Part shown: in pieces, positions 1 through 6,445 of the stretch
Layout of the letters: every line of letters begins with the position of its first letter
How positions within the stretch are numbered: position 1 is the first letter of the stretch
NCBI GenBank assembly: GCA_964607375.1
Contig: CAZSJY010000063.1
Span: 1-10,656 of the forward strand
DNA: 10,656 nt
From: JACNLC01 sp964607375
GTDB lineage: Bacteria > Fidelibacterota > Marinisomatia > SCGC-AAA003-L08 > JACNLC01
Direction of reading: 5' to 3'
Translations under genes and position numbers: made by a program
Notes under the pieces: model-generated
The model's input: the letters and a program-made list of their open reading frames with translations, nothing else
What the model was told of the DNA's origin: nothing
The model's database searches: none

Positions 1-85
1 CCGTTACCCACACGCAAAGAGAAAAAGCCCAGAATGATATATTTGCTACAAGGAAATAAAGAATAACGGCTATCACAAAATGTAT
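1..85. other. left-edge non-coding stretch
   Basis: No convincing gene is seen here. The stretch lies beyond the gdhA terminator, so it belongs to whatever lies further left. Positions 12-20 (ACGCAAAGA) also occur in the periodic repeat at 7733-7770 (positions 7741-7749), and the preceding bases are similar, so a degenerate copy of that repeat is possible. CCGTTA at 1-6 is the inverse of TAACGG at 64-69, but the left arm touches the window edge and the match is short. Confidence 0.25.
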
Positions 86-115
86 AAAAAAAGGGCTCCA
101 ATTGGAGCCCTTTTT
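86..115 (-). terminator. rho-independent terminator of gdhA (symmetric)
   Basis: A perfect palindrome, GGGCTCC-AATT-GGAGCCC (93-110), is flanked by an A run (86-92) and a T run (111-115). Read on the minus strand it is a GC-rich hairpin followed by a U tract, about 20 nt beyond the gdhA stop codon. The symmetry means it could also stop transcription arriving from the left. Confidence 0.9.
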
Positions 116-134
116 AATTTCAGATGTTTTTTAT

Positions 135-1472
135 TTACACAGCACCTTGGTCTAACATTGAGTCAGCAACTTTTATGAAACCTGCAATATTTGCACCTTT
201 AACATAATCAATATAATTGCCTTCAGTGCCGTGTTTAACACAAGCTTCGTGAATGCTAATCATAATGTTATGGAGTCTTTCATCAACTTCTTCACGAGTC
301 CAAGAAAGTCTCATGCTGTTTTGGCTCATTTCTAAACCGGACACCGCTACGCCACCAGCATTAGCTGCTTTACCAGGGCCAAAGAGAACTTTAGCATTTT
401 GGAAAACTTCAACAGCTTCTGGTTCTGTTGGCATATTTGCACCTTCAGAAACGCAATAACAACCGTTAGCTACAAGTACTTTTGCTTCTTCTTCGTTGAT
501 CTCGTTCTGTGTTGCACTTGGTAATGCTACATCACATTTAACAAACCAAGGTCTTTTGCCTTCAACATATTCACAACCATACTTGTCAGCATATTCTTTG
601 ATTCTTCCGCGTTTTACAGTTTTAAGATCTATAACAAATGCTAATTTTTCTGCATCAATACCATCTGGGTCATAAATGTATCCGCTAGAATCAGATAATG
701 TTACCACTTTACCACCAAGTTCAGTTACTTTTTCAGTTGCATACTGAGCAACATTTCCAGAACCGGAAACTGCAACAGTTTTACCTTTAAAAGAATCACC
801 ACGAGTTTTTAACATTTCTTCTGCAAAATACACCGCACCATAACCAGTTGCTTCAGGTCTAATTAAGCTACCGCCCCAGTTTAAACCTTTACCTGTTAAT
901 GTTCCAGTGAATTCGTTTCTGAGCCTTTTATACTGACCAAACATAAAACCGATTTCTCTTCCACCAACACCAATATCACCAGCAGGAACATCAGTATCTG
1001 GTCCAATATGTCTTTGTAATTCAGTCATAAATGATTGACAAAAACTCATCACTTCGTTGTCTGATTTTCCTTTAGGATCAAAATCAGAACCACCTTTACC
1101 ACCACCCATTGGTAGTGTTGTTAAACTATTTTTAAATACCTGTTCAAATCCTAAAAATTTCAAAATTCCAAGATTTACAGATGGGTGAAAACGCAAACCG
1201 CCCTTGTAAGGACCTATTGCAGAATTAAACTCAACTCTGAAACCACGATTTACTTCAACTTCACCTTTATCATTTCGCCATGGCACTCTAAACATTATAA
1301 CACGCTCAGGTTCTACAATTCTATCCATAATCTTTGCGTGCATGTAGTGTGGATTGTCCTGAAGAAAATCCCATAGAGATTCAATTACCTCTTTTACAGC
1401 TTGATGGAATTCTTTTTGTTCAGGATTTTTTGCAATCACAGCATCCATGAATTCATTTACAGACTTATACAT
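135..1472 (-). CDS. gdhA: NADP-type hexameric glutamate dehydrogenase
   Basis: This cytoplasmic enzyme interconverts 2-oxoglutarate plus ammonia and L-glutamate. In this subfamily it usually runs in the assimilatory, NADPH-using direction. At 445 residues it is close to the E. coli GdhA length and aligns with it throughout. The substrate domain has GPYKGGLRFHP (Lys90), PMGGGKGG with the catalytic Lys126, and DVPAGDIGVGGRE with the catalytic Asp166. The Rossmann domain has GSGNVA at about 237-242, and the second strand ends in LSDSSG, as in NADP-dependent members. The C-terminal part has GPGKAANAGGVA and GANIAGF. The start is supported by AAGGAG at 1480-1485, 7 nt before the ATG. The gene stands alone, divergent from tetR, with its own terminator at 86-115. 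Coenzyme preference is inferred from similarity only. Confidence 0.97.
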   Translation of the reverse strand: MYKSVNEFMDAVIAKNPEQKEFHQAVKEVIESLWDFLQDNPHYMHAKIMDRIVEPERVIMFRVPWRNDKGEVEVNRGFRVEFNSAIGPYKGGLRFHPSVNLGILKFLGFEQVFKNSLTTLPMGGGKGGSDFDPKGKSDNEVMSFCQSFMTELQRHIGPDTDVPAGDIGVGGREIGFMFGQYKRLRNEFTGTLTGKGLNWGGSLIRPEATGYGAVYFAEEMLKTRGDSFKGKTVAVSGSGNVAQYATEKVTELGGKVVTLSDSSGYIYDPDGIDAEKLAFVIDLKTVKRGRIKEYADKYGCEYVEGKRPWFVKCDVALPSATQNEINEEEAKVLVANGCYCVSEGANMPTEPEAVEVFQNAKVLFGPGKAANAGGVAVSGLEMSQNSMRLSWTREEVDERLHNIMISIHEACVKHGTEGNYIDYVKGANIAGFIKVADSMLDQGAV

Positions 1473-1516
1473 TCATATTCTCCTTAAATAATTTATCAAA
1501 TCTAAAGCCAATAATC

Positions 1517-1532
1517 TGCTCAAAATCGAGCA
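1517..1532. promoter_or_regulatory. palindrome in the gdhA leader
   Basis: TGCTC-AAAATC-GAGCA has 5-bp arms around a 6-nt centre and lies 45-60 bp upstream of the gdhA ATG. It could be an operator or a small leader hairpin. No known regulator motif is recognised, and short palindromes arise often by chance in AT-rich spacers. Confidence 0.25.
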
Positions 1533-1568
1533 CCAAAATTTACATAACTTTTAGTTCAACTTATCAAA

Positions 1569-1585
1569 AGTATTTCCAAAATACT
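1569..1585. promoter_or_regulatory. AGTATTT-CCA-AAATACT palindrome upstream of gdhA
   Basis: Perfect 7-bp arms surround a 3-nt centre, about 100 bp upstream of the gdhA start and about 100 bp upstream of the tetR start. The size fits a binding site for a dimeric regulator, possibly of gdhA. It is unrelated in sequence to the two TetR-type palindromes that follow. No hairpin-plus-T-tract pattern makes it a terminator. Confidence 0.3.
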
Positions 1586-1626
1586 CTAAAGTTTTTTGTA
1601 ATAATCTTTACAATTATTTATCAATA

Positions 1627-1642
1627 TTGACCATTTGGTCAA
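1627..1642. promoter_or_regulatory. TetR-type operator, distal copy (O1)
   Basis: TTGACCATTTGGTCAA has 7-bp perfect arms (TTGACCA/TGGTCAA) around two bases. It almost matches the palindrome at 1658-1673, and both fit the consensus TTGACCAATTGGTCAA. Centre-to-centre spacing is 31 bp, about three helical turns, so two dimers would sit on the same DNA face. The position directly before tetR is the usual place for the autoregulatory operator of a TetR-family repressor. Confidence 0.7.
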
Positions 1643-1657
1643 ATAATTATTGGTTTA

Positions 1658-1673
1658 TTGTCCAATTGGTCAA
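1658..1673. promoter_or_regulatory. TetR-type operator, proximal copy (O2)
   Basis: TTGTCCAATTGGTCAA is palindromic apart from one base pair and differs from O1 at two of 16 positions. It ends 12 bp before the tetR ATG, so a bound repressor would cover the promoter or transcription start. Neither half-site pair recurs elsewhere in the window, which suggests that the downstream genes are controlled through the tetR promoter rather than by separate sites. Confidence 0.7.
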
Positions 1674-1685
1674 TAACTTATAGTC

Positions 1686-2297
1686 ATGGCAAGACCTAAG
1701 AAATCGGAAAGAGATACAGATACTCAAATTAGAGACTTGATTTTAGATACTGCAGAAAAACTATTTGCTGAAAAAGGATTCTCTGCGACAACCACTCGAG
1801 ATATAGCAGGGAAAATCAATATTAATAAGAATTTGATTTTTTATTATTTCACAAATAAAACTGGATTGTATCAAGCAGTTATCGAACGAAACGCCGGTCC
1901 GATTTTTGAAACAATAATCAAAGCTATATCGGAGAATCTACCAATTAATGAATTGATTGATGTAATTGTAGATTCATATTTTTCAGTATTGACTGAAAAA
2001 CGAGATATTTTTCCGAGAATTATCGCCCGAGAACAAGCAAATGGAGGGAGAATTATATCAGAAATTGTTTCAGAAAAAGTTGCTCCTTTGTTATCAAAAT
2101 TAAAAGACTTTCGAAGCCAATCGTCTCAAATTAATATCATTCAATATTCAATGATTATTGGTACAATAGTCTTTCCGCTTATGACTTCCAATATCTGGGC
2201 AAATGTAGCAGAAATAACCGGAGAAATACTACCAACTATGGAAGAATTAAAATCACAAGTGAAAAATTACATTAAACATGGAGTTATTAATGATTAA
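1686..2297 (+). CDS. TetR/AcrR-family transcriptional regulator
   Basis: A 203-residue DNA-binding repressor that probably controls its own operon. The N-terminal TetR_N domain spans about residues 12-65. A first helix (LILDTAEKLFAEKGF) precedes the helix-turn-helix (about 36-54), which ends in the typical YYFTNK and the following LYQAVIERN. The C-terminal ligand and dimer domain is not specific enough to name a ligand. Two matching palindromes lie directly upstream, and the gene overlaps the RND exporter gene by 8 bp, so regulator and pump are probably cotranscribed. This is the common arrangement in which the pumped compound or a relative of it relieves repression. No clear Shine-Dalgarno sequence precedes the ATG, and the space left by the operators is small, so the message may be leaderless or nearly so. 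Confidence 0.93.
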   Translation: MARPKKSERDTDTQIRDLILDTAEKLFAEKGFSATTTRDIAGKININKNLIFYYFTNKTGLYQAVIERNAGPIFETIIKAISENLPINELIDVIVDSYFSVLTEKRDIFPRIIAREQANGGRIISEIVSEKVAPLLSKLKDFRSQSSQINIIQYSMIIGTIVFPLMTSNIWANVAEITGEILPTMEELKSQVKNYIKHGVIND

Positions 2298-4581
2298 GCA
2301 ATTTGTTATCAATCAATCACTGAATCATCCTAAAAAAACGATTCTATTCAGCGTTATTTTAACACTAATTCTAGGGCTTGGTGTAAAATGGTTTACCGTT
2401 GATGACGATATGATGAAGCTTCTTCCACAAGACCTTGAAACTCGAATTACCTGGGACAATGTAAAGGAAGAATTTGGCAATACGGAAATGATCTATCTTG
2501 CTATGGGAATTGAGGGTAAATCAGCATTAAACCCCGAAACGCTTGCAAAATGCTGGGAGGTTACTTCTGCGTTGGAAGAAATTCCAGAGGTCGATGAAAT
2601 AATGAGTATTGCTACAATGAGTCGAATGGATTACGATTCTGAATTTGACGAAATGATCATAGATAACATCATGCCAAATCAATATCTATCAGATGAACAA
2701 ATCCAAAGTATTTCAAATTATCTTGATAAAACACCATCTATGAAAACTCGACTAATCAGTAAAAATAACGATTATTTAAGCATTATGATTCGACCAGTAA
2801 CAGATATAGCGCTCGATAAATTAACACCAAAAATAGTCACTTTAGGAGATTCTGTTTTACAAAATTACGATAGACATTATGGAGGACAAGCTTATTTGTC
2901 AGGAGTTATTCCAAAACTAATTCAAAAAGATGTAAAAATGCTCATGCAAATTGGAATGGTCATTATGATTTTGATACTTCTAATTAATTTACGAAGCGGA
3001 TTTGCTGTCGGAATGGTTTTATCTGTTATACTTTTATCGCTAGTAGCAATGCTTGGGTTTATGGGTTGGATTTACAAATTGACTGGTTCAGAGAAATTTC
3101 TTTTTACAATGATGAATACATCAATGCCAATTATTTTACTTACAATTGCAAATTCTGATGGGGTGCATGTGATAACAAAATTCTTCCGAGACTTTAGAAA
3201 ATCAAAGGATAAACGGACCGCAATACATTCAACAATGGACTCATTACTAATGCCAATTTTTTTAACAAGTTTAACCACAATAGTAGCATTTTTATCCATG
3301 TTACTGGCTCCAATTGAACAACTGGCCGGATATGGAATTACAATTGGATTTGGTGTAGTTTGGGCTTGGTTGTTGTCATCAACAATGTTGCCTGCTTTAA
3401 TAAATATAAAAAAATGGGAATCAAGGTCAAAAGCAATTACTCACGCAAGCATTTTTGAAAAATTAATTGATAAGTTTGGGGCTCTTGTAGTTCGTCACCC
3501 AAAATATATTTTGAGTGCGGGAATGATGATTGTAGGAATTGCAATTTATGGGGTTTTCCTTGTTAGAGTTGAAGCAAATGTAGCAACATTTTTCGAAGAA
3601 GGTACTGAAATTCGAGATAGTATGGATTTTTTAGACGAACAAATGACAGGTTCATCTGATATTCAAATCAGAATTGAGGGTGATATAAAAAACCCTTCAG
3701 TTTTGAAAGATATGGAAAAGATGCAGAAGTACATTGCAGATCAAGAAGGTGTAACAACCACAATGTCAATTGCTGAAATAATCAAACAAATGCACAGAAC
3801 AGTAATGGAGGATAATCCGGAATTTGAAACCATCCCTGATTCTCGCGGTAAAGTAAATAATCTATTTACAATGTATTCATTTTCTGGTGATATGGACGAT
3901 TTTTCTTCGCTCGTGGATGAAAATTATGACGTCGGATTAGTTACGGGTTTGATGAAAACGGTTACATCAGTTGAAGTAACAGAAGTTGTAAATAGTATCG
4001 AAGCCTACGCAAAAGAGAATGTAGATCCAAACACAAAATTGAGCATAACGGGAATGATGGTTGTTTTTCGTGACCTTGTAAAATTGATTGTGGATTCTTC
4101 AATGATTAGTATTTCAATTTCTGTTTTTGCGATTGCTCTAATTGCGGCGTATTTTTTCAGAAGATTACTCTGGGGATTATTAGCTGTTATTCCTCTAACT
4201 TCAGCCGTTTTGATGAACTTTGGATTTATGGGAATCTTCGGTGTGGATATGTCTCACATCACTGCTATTCTATCGTCTATTATTATTGGTGTCGGAGTGG
4301 ATTTTGCAATACATTACATTGCTCAATATCGTAATTTATCAAAAAATGGACTCTCAAAAGACAAATTAAGTCGTGAAGTGATTGACGATGTTGGATATCC
4401 AATAATTTTGGATGCCGTATCAAATATGGGTTTTGGTGCATTGATATTTTCAGTTTTTCTACCACTTCAATATATGGGCGGGTTAATGATTTTTGCAATG
4501 CTATCAACATCTATTGGGACACTCACCTTATTGGCATCATTGGGTGAGATTTTGAAGAATAAATTGGTAGTTAGTAGATAG
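2290..4581 (+). CDS. RND-superfamily exporter, MMPL/COG1033 type
   Basis: An inner-membrane, proton-driven transporter of 763 residues with the duplicated RND layout. TM1 lies at about 17-35, followed by a periplasmic domain to about 210 and a TM bundle at about 215-372. The second half repeats this: TM at about 405-425, periplasmic domain to about 595, TM bundle at about 600-757. Each half has the Asp-His motif in the helix that in MmpL/HpnN-type proteins carries the proton relay: NSDGVHVI (Asp290) and GVGVDFAIH (Asp671). It is shorter than AcrB-type pumps, and no membrane-fusion protein gene is nearby. Relatives are linked to export of lipids or other hydrophobic molecules. An ATG at 2278 is also in frame, but GGAG at 2280-2283 lies 6 nt before the ATG at 2290, so the latter is chosen. 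The next gene, for a LolA-like protein, follows after 28 bp. Substrate unknown. Confidence 0.92.
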   Translation: MIKQFVINQSLNHPKKTILFSVILTLILGLGVKWFTVDDDMMKLLPQDLETRITWDNVKEEFGNTEMIYLAMGIEGKSALNPETLAKCWEVTSALEEIPEVDEIMSIATMSRMDYDSEFDEMIIDNIMPNQYLSDEQIQSISNYLDKTPSMKTRLISKNNDYLSIMIRPVTDIALDKLTPKIVTLGDSVLQNYDRHYGGQAYLSGVIPKLIQKDVKMLMQIGMVIMILILLINLRSGFAVGMVLSVILLSLVAMLGFMGWIYKLTGSEKFLFTMMNTSMPIILLTIANSDGVHVITKFFRDFRKSKDKRTAIHSTMDSLLMPIFLTSLTTIVAFLSMLLAPIEQLAGYGITIGFGVVWAWLLSSTMLPALINIKKWESRSKAITHASIFEKLIDKFGALVVRHPKYILSAGMMIVGIAIYGVFLVRVEANVATFFEEGTEIRDSMDFLDEQMTGSSDIQIRIEGDIKNPSVLKDMEKMQKYIADQEGVTTTMSIAEIIKQMHRTVMEDNPEFETIPDSRGKVNNLFTMYSFSGDMDDFSSLVDENYDVGLVTGLMKTVTSVEVTEVVNSIEAYAKENVDPNTKLSITGMMVVFRDLVKLIVDSSMISISISVFAIALIAAYFFRRLLWGLLAVIPLTSAVLMNFGFMGIFGVDMSHITAILSSIIIGVGVDFAIHYIAQYRNLSKNGLSKDKLSREVIDDVGYPIILDAVSNMGFGALIFSVFLPLQYMGGLMIFAMLSTSIGTLTLLASLGEILKNKLVVSR

Positions 4582-4609
4582 GGTTATATACAATTTAAAG
4601 GAAAGAAAA

Positions 4610-5295
4610 ATGAAAAAAACAATTTTAATATTCGCTTTGGTTACAATGATTTTTGGTAAATCGGGATTGGAAATTGCTCAAAAAGTAGATGAACGAAAAA
4701 CACCATTAGATATGAAATCCGATTTGACAATGGTGCTTACAAATAAAAAGGGTAAAACTCGGACTTCTACCATGCGCTCCATTTCTAAAGATGATGGAGA
4801 AAAACAAATTATCTGGTTTTTAGCTCCTGCTGATGATAAAGGCGTGGCATTTTTAAAAATTGAACACGACAACAACGATGACGAAATGAGAATGTGGCTA
4901 CCTGCTTTCAAGAAAATTCGACGAATTTCTTCAAAAAAGAAGGCTGATTCTTTTATGGGCTCTGATATGAGTTACGAAGATATGTCGAGCAGAAATATAA
5001 ACGACTATGCTTACGAAAATTTAGGTGAAGAAGAAGTAATCGGAATATTGTGCTGGAAATTAAAGGCAATTCCAAAAGAAGGAGTAACAAAAACTTACAA
5101 CCATCATATCACTTGGATTTCCAAAGATAAATTGCTTGTACTCAAAGAAGAATCTTATGACAAAACCGGGAAACTCCTAAAAGCAAAATCTTTTACTTAC
5201 ACCAAAATTAAAGAGTATGATACTCCTGTAGAAATTCTAGTGAAAAATGTGCAGAAAAATCACTCCACAAAACTGACATTTGGCAAAATTGAACT
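4610..5295 (+). CDS. LolA-like outer-membrane lipoprotein-sorting protein (3' end lost in gap)
   Basis: A periplasmic protein of the LolA-like 'outer membrane lipoprotein-sorting' family (PF17131 type), thought to carry lipid or lipoprotein cargo across the periplasm. A signal peptide covers about residues 1-18 (MKKTILIFALVTMIFG). The mature part has the family pattern: EIAQKVDER, the strand DMKSDLTMVLTNKKGKTR, FLAPADDKGVAFL, MRMWLPAFKKIRRISS (93-108), then FMGSDMSYEDM (115-125). A good ribosome binding site (AAAGGA, 4597-4602) precedes the ATG. The reading frame enters the N gap at residue 229. Relatives are around 240-260 residues, so only the last 10-30 residues should be missing. The gene directly follows the RND gene, a pairing also known for DUF1329/RND loci. 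The continuous frame beyond the gap belongs to a different protein and is not part of this one. Confidence 0.85.
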
Positions 5296-5395
5296 NNNNN
5301 NNNNNNNNNNNNNNNNNNNNNNNNNNNNNNNNNNNNNNNNNNNNNNNNNNNNNNNNNNNNNNNNNNNNNNNNNNNNNNNNNNNNNNNNNNNNNNN
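5296..5395. other. assembly gap (100 N)
   Basis: Exactly 100 undetermined bases, typical of a placeholder for a gap of unknown size. It must hold the end of the LolA-like gene and the start of the ZIP gene. From typical family lengths the real distance is probably somewhat more than 100 bp. The flanks share a reading frame only because of the arbitrary N count. Confidence 0.97.
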
Positions 5396-6064
5396 CCCGA
5401 TAAAATTCAGAATAAACTTGTACCAATATTAATTAGTTATGCTACTGGAACTTTGCTTGGTTCTGCTTTTTTAGGTCTTATCCCAAAAGCTATGGAAAGT
5501 TTATCATATACTTCTATTTCGGCAACTGTTTTGTTCGGAATTGTATTTTTCTTCCTATTGGAAAAATTAGTGATTTGGCGACATTGTCATCACGAAGATT
5601 GTATAGATGCTCATGATACTTCGGGTCCGCTGATTCTAATTGGTGATTCTTTCCACAATTTTGTGGATGGAGTAATAATTGCAGGTGCATTTCTGACTTC
5701 TTTCCCATTAGGAATCGTTACAGCATTTTCTGTTATTACACACGAAATCCCGCAGGAAGTTGGAGATTTCGTAATCCTACTGAAAAACAAATATTCCCGT
5801 ATAAAGGCATTCGGACTCAATATAATTTCAGGATTATCTGCAGTTTTCGGTGCACTAATTGCATATTTTTTTATGGCTCAAACCAAAGCTGCAATTCCGT
5901 TTGTGATGGCTTTGGCATCATCAAGTTTTATATATATTGCTATCGGTGATTTAATCCCAGGATTACACAAACATTCAAAAACGAAAGATAGTATAATTCA
6001 ATTAATATTAATGTGTGCCGGAATTGGTACAATAGCTGGAATTCAATTATTACAACATCATTAA
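5396..6064 (+). CDS. ZIP-family divalent metal transporter (5' end lost in gap)
   Basis: An inner-membrane transporter that takes up zinc or a related divalent metal into the cytoplasm. The visible 222 residues lack the first part, probably about 30 residues with TM1. ATGTLLGSAFLGLIP is TM2. A short metal-binding loop, WRHCHHEDC, lies at about 61-69 of the fragment. The two signature helices follow: HNFVDG (His87, Asn88, Asp91) and HEIPQEVGDF (His116, Glu117, Glu121). These supply the binuclear metal site of ZIP proteins. Gln120 stands where LIV-1-type animal ZIPs often have His, a common bacterial variant. The end, GDLIPGLHKH plus a last TM helix, is typical. The cupin gene follows after 12 bp, so the two are cotranscribed. 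Metal specificity cannot be read from the sequence. Confidence 0.9.
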   Translation, partial: PDKIQNKLVPILISYATGTLLGSAFLGLIPKAMESLSYTSISATVLFGIVFFFLLEKLVIWRHCHHEDCIDAHDTSGPLILIGDSFHNFVDGVIIAGAFLTSFPLGIVTAFSVITHEIPQEVGDFVILLKNKYSRIKAFGLNIISGLSAVFGALIAYFFMAQTKAAIPFVMALASSSFIYIAIGDLIPGLHKHSKTKDSIIQLILMCAGIGTIAGIQLLQHH

Positions 6065-6076
6065 AAAGGAACACAA

Positions 6077-6394
6077 ATGGATAACTTAAATAAAACTCAA
6101 AACATACAAGAACTCATTGACTATCAAACAGATTCGGTGGTCAGTAAAACACTTATCAAAAAAGATACCGGAACGGTCACACTTTTTGCTTTTGATAAAG
6201 GACAGGGATTATCAGAACACACCGCTCCTTTTGATGCAATGGTGCAGATTATTGATGGTAAATCTGAAATTTTGATTGACGGAACTTCACATATCGTAAA
6301 ATCAGGGGAAATGATTATAATGCCGGCGAATAAACCACACGCACTAAAAGCAACTGAGAAATTTAAGATGATGCTCGTTATGATAAAAAACTGA
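6077..6394 (+). CDS. small single-domain cupin protein
   Basis: A 105-residue protein made of one cupin barrel, probably cytoplasmic since no signal peptide is seen. Cupin motif 1 is reduced: in the stretch EHTAPFDAMVQIIDG only His48 of the usual metal ligands is plain. Motif 2 is clear: GEMIIMPANKPHAL with Pro83 and His88. The phrases SEHTAPFDA and MPANxPHALKA are shared by a widespread family of short cupins, often in anaerobes, whose function is unknown. With two His ligands in place of the usual set of four, it may bind metal weakly or act as a sensor or binding protein. The ribosome binding site AAGGA (6066-6070) lies 6 nt before the ATG. It sits 12 bp after the ZIP gene, so a link to metal handling is suggestive, but this is inference only. 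Confidence 0.88.
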   Translation: MDNLNKTQNIQELIDYQTDSVVSKTLIKKDTGTVTLFAFDKGQGLSEHTAPFDAMVQIIDGKSEILIDGTSHIVKSGEMIIMPANKPHALKATEKFKMMLVMIKN

Positions 6395-6434
6395 ACACCG
6401 AACAAGGATTAACGAACACTGATTTTAGAATCTA
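6393..6434. repeat. heptamer-periodic intergenic repeat
   Basis: Six consecutive 7-nt units each begin with GA. The best are GAACACC (6393), GAACAAG (6400) and GAACACT (6414). The later units decay to GATTTTA and GAATCTA. The array starts inside the cupin stop codon and fills most of the 51-bp spacer before the beta-barrel gene. Its end also forms a small inverted repeat (TTTAGA-A-TCTAAA, 6424-6436) touching the ribosome binding site. Similar GAACAxx heptad strings occur between genes in unrelated bacteria, and their role is unknown. Confidence 0.6.
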
Positions 6435-6445
6435 AAGGAAATCAA

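Noticed and set aside
1..69. Inverted pair CCGTTA/TAACGG as an element end
   Set aside because: Only 6 bp, with the left arm at the window edge and no transposase or target duplication visible.
253..459. Small open frames on the strand opposite gdhA and inside other large genes
   Set aside because: They are antisense or frame-shifted shadows of strongly supported genes, without ribosome binding sites or recognisable protein features.
1601..1640. Sigma-70-like promoter for tetR with TTTACA at 1607-1612
   Set aside because: No acceptable -10 box lies 16-18 bp downstream. In such AT-rich DNA the -35 match alone has little weight.
2278..2289. ATG at 2278 as the start of the RND gene
   Set aside because: The ATG at 2290 has GGAG 6 nt upstream, and that GGAG overlaps the earlier ATG itself. 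The earlier start has no ribosome binding site and only adds four residues.
5575..5610. His/Cys-rich stretch (HCHHEDC) as a separate zinc-finger or metallochaperone
   Set aside because: It lies in the loop between TM helices of the ZIP protein, where short metal-binding runs are normal.
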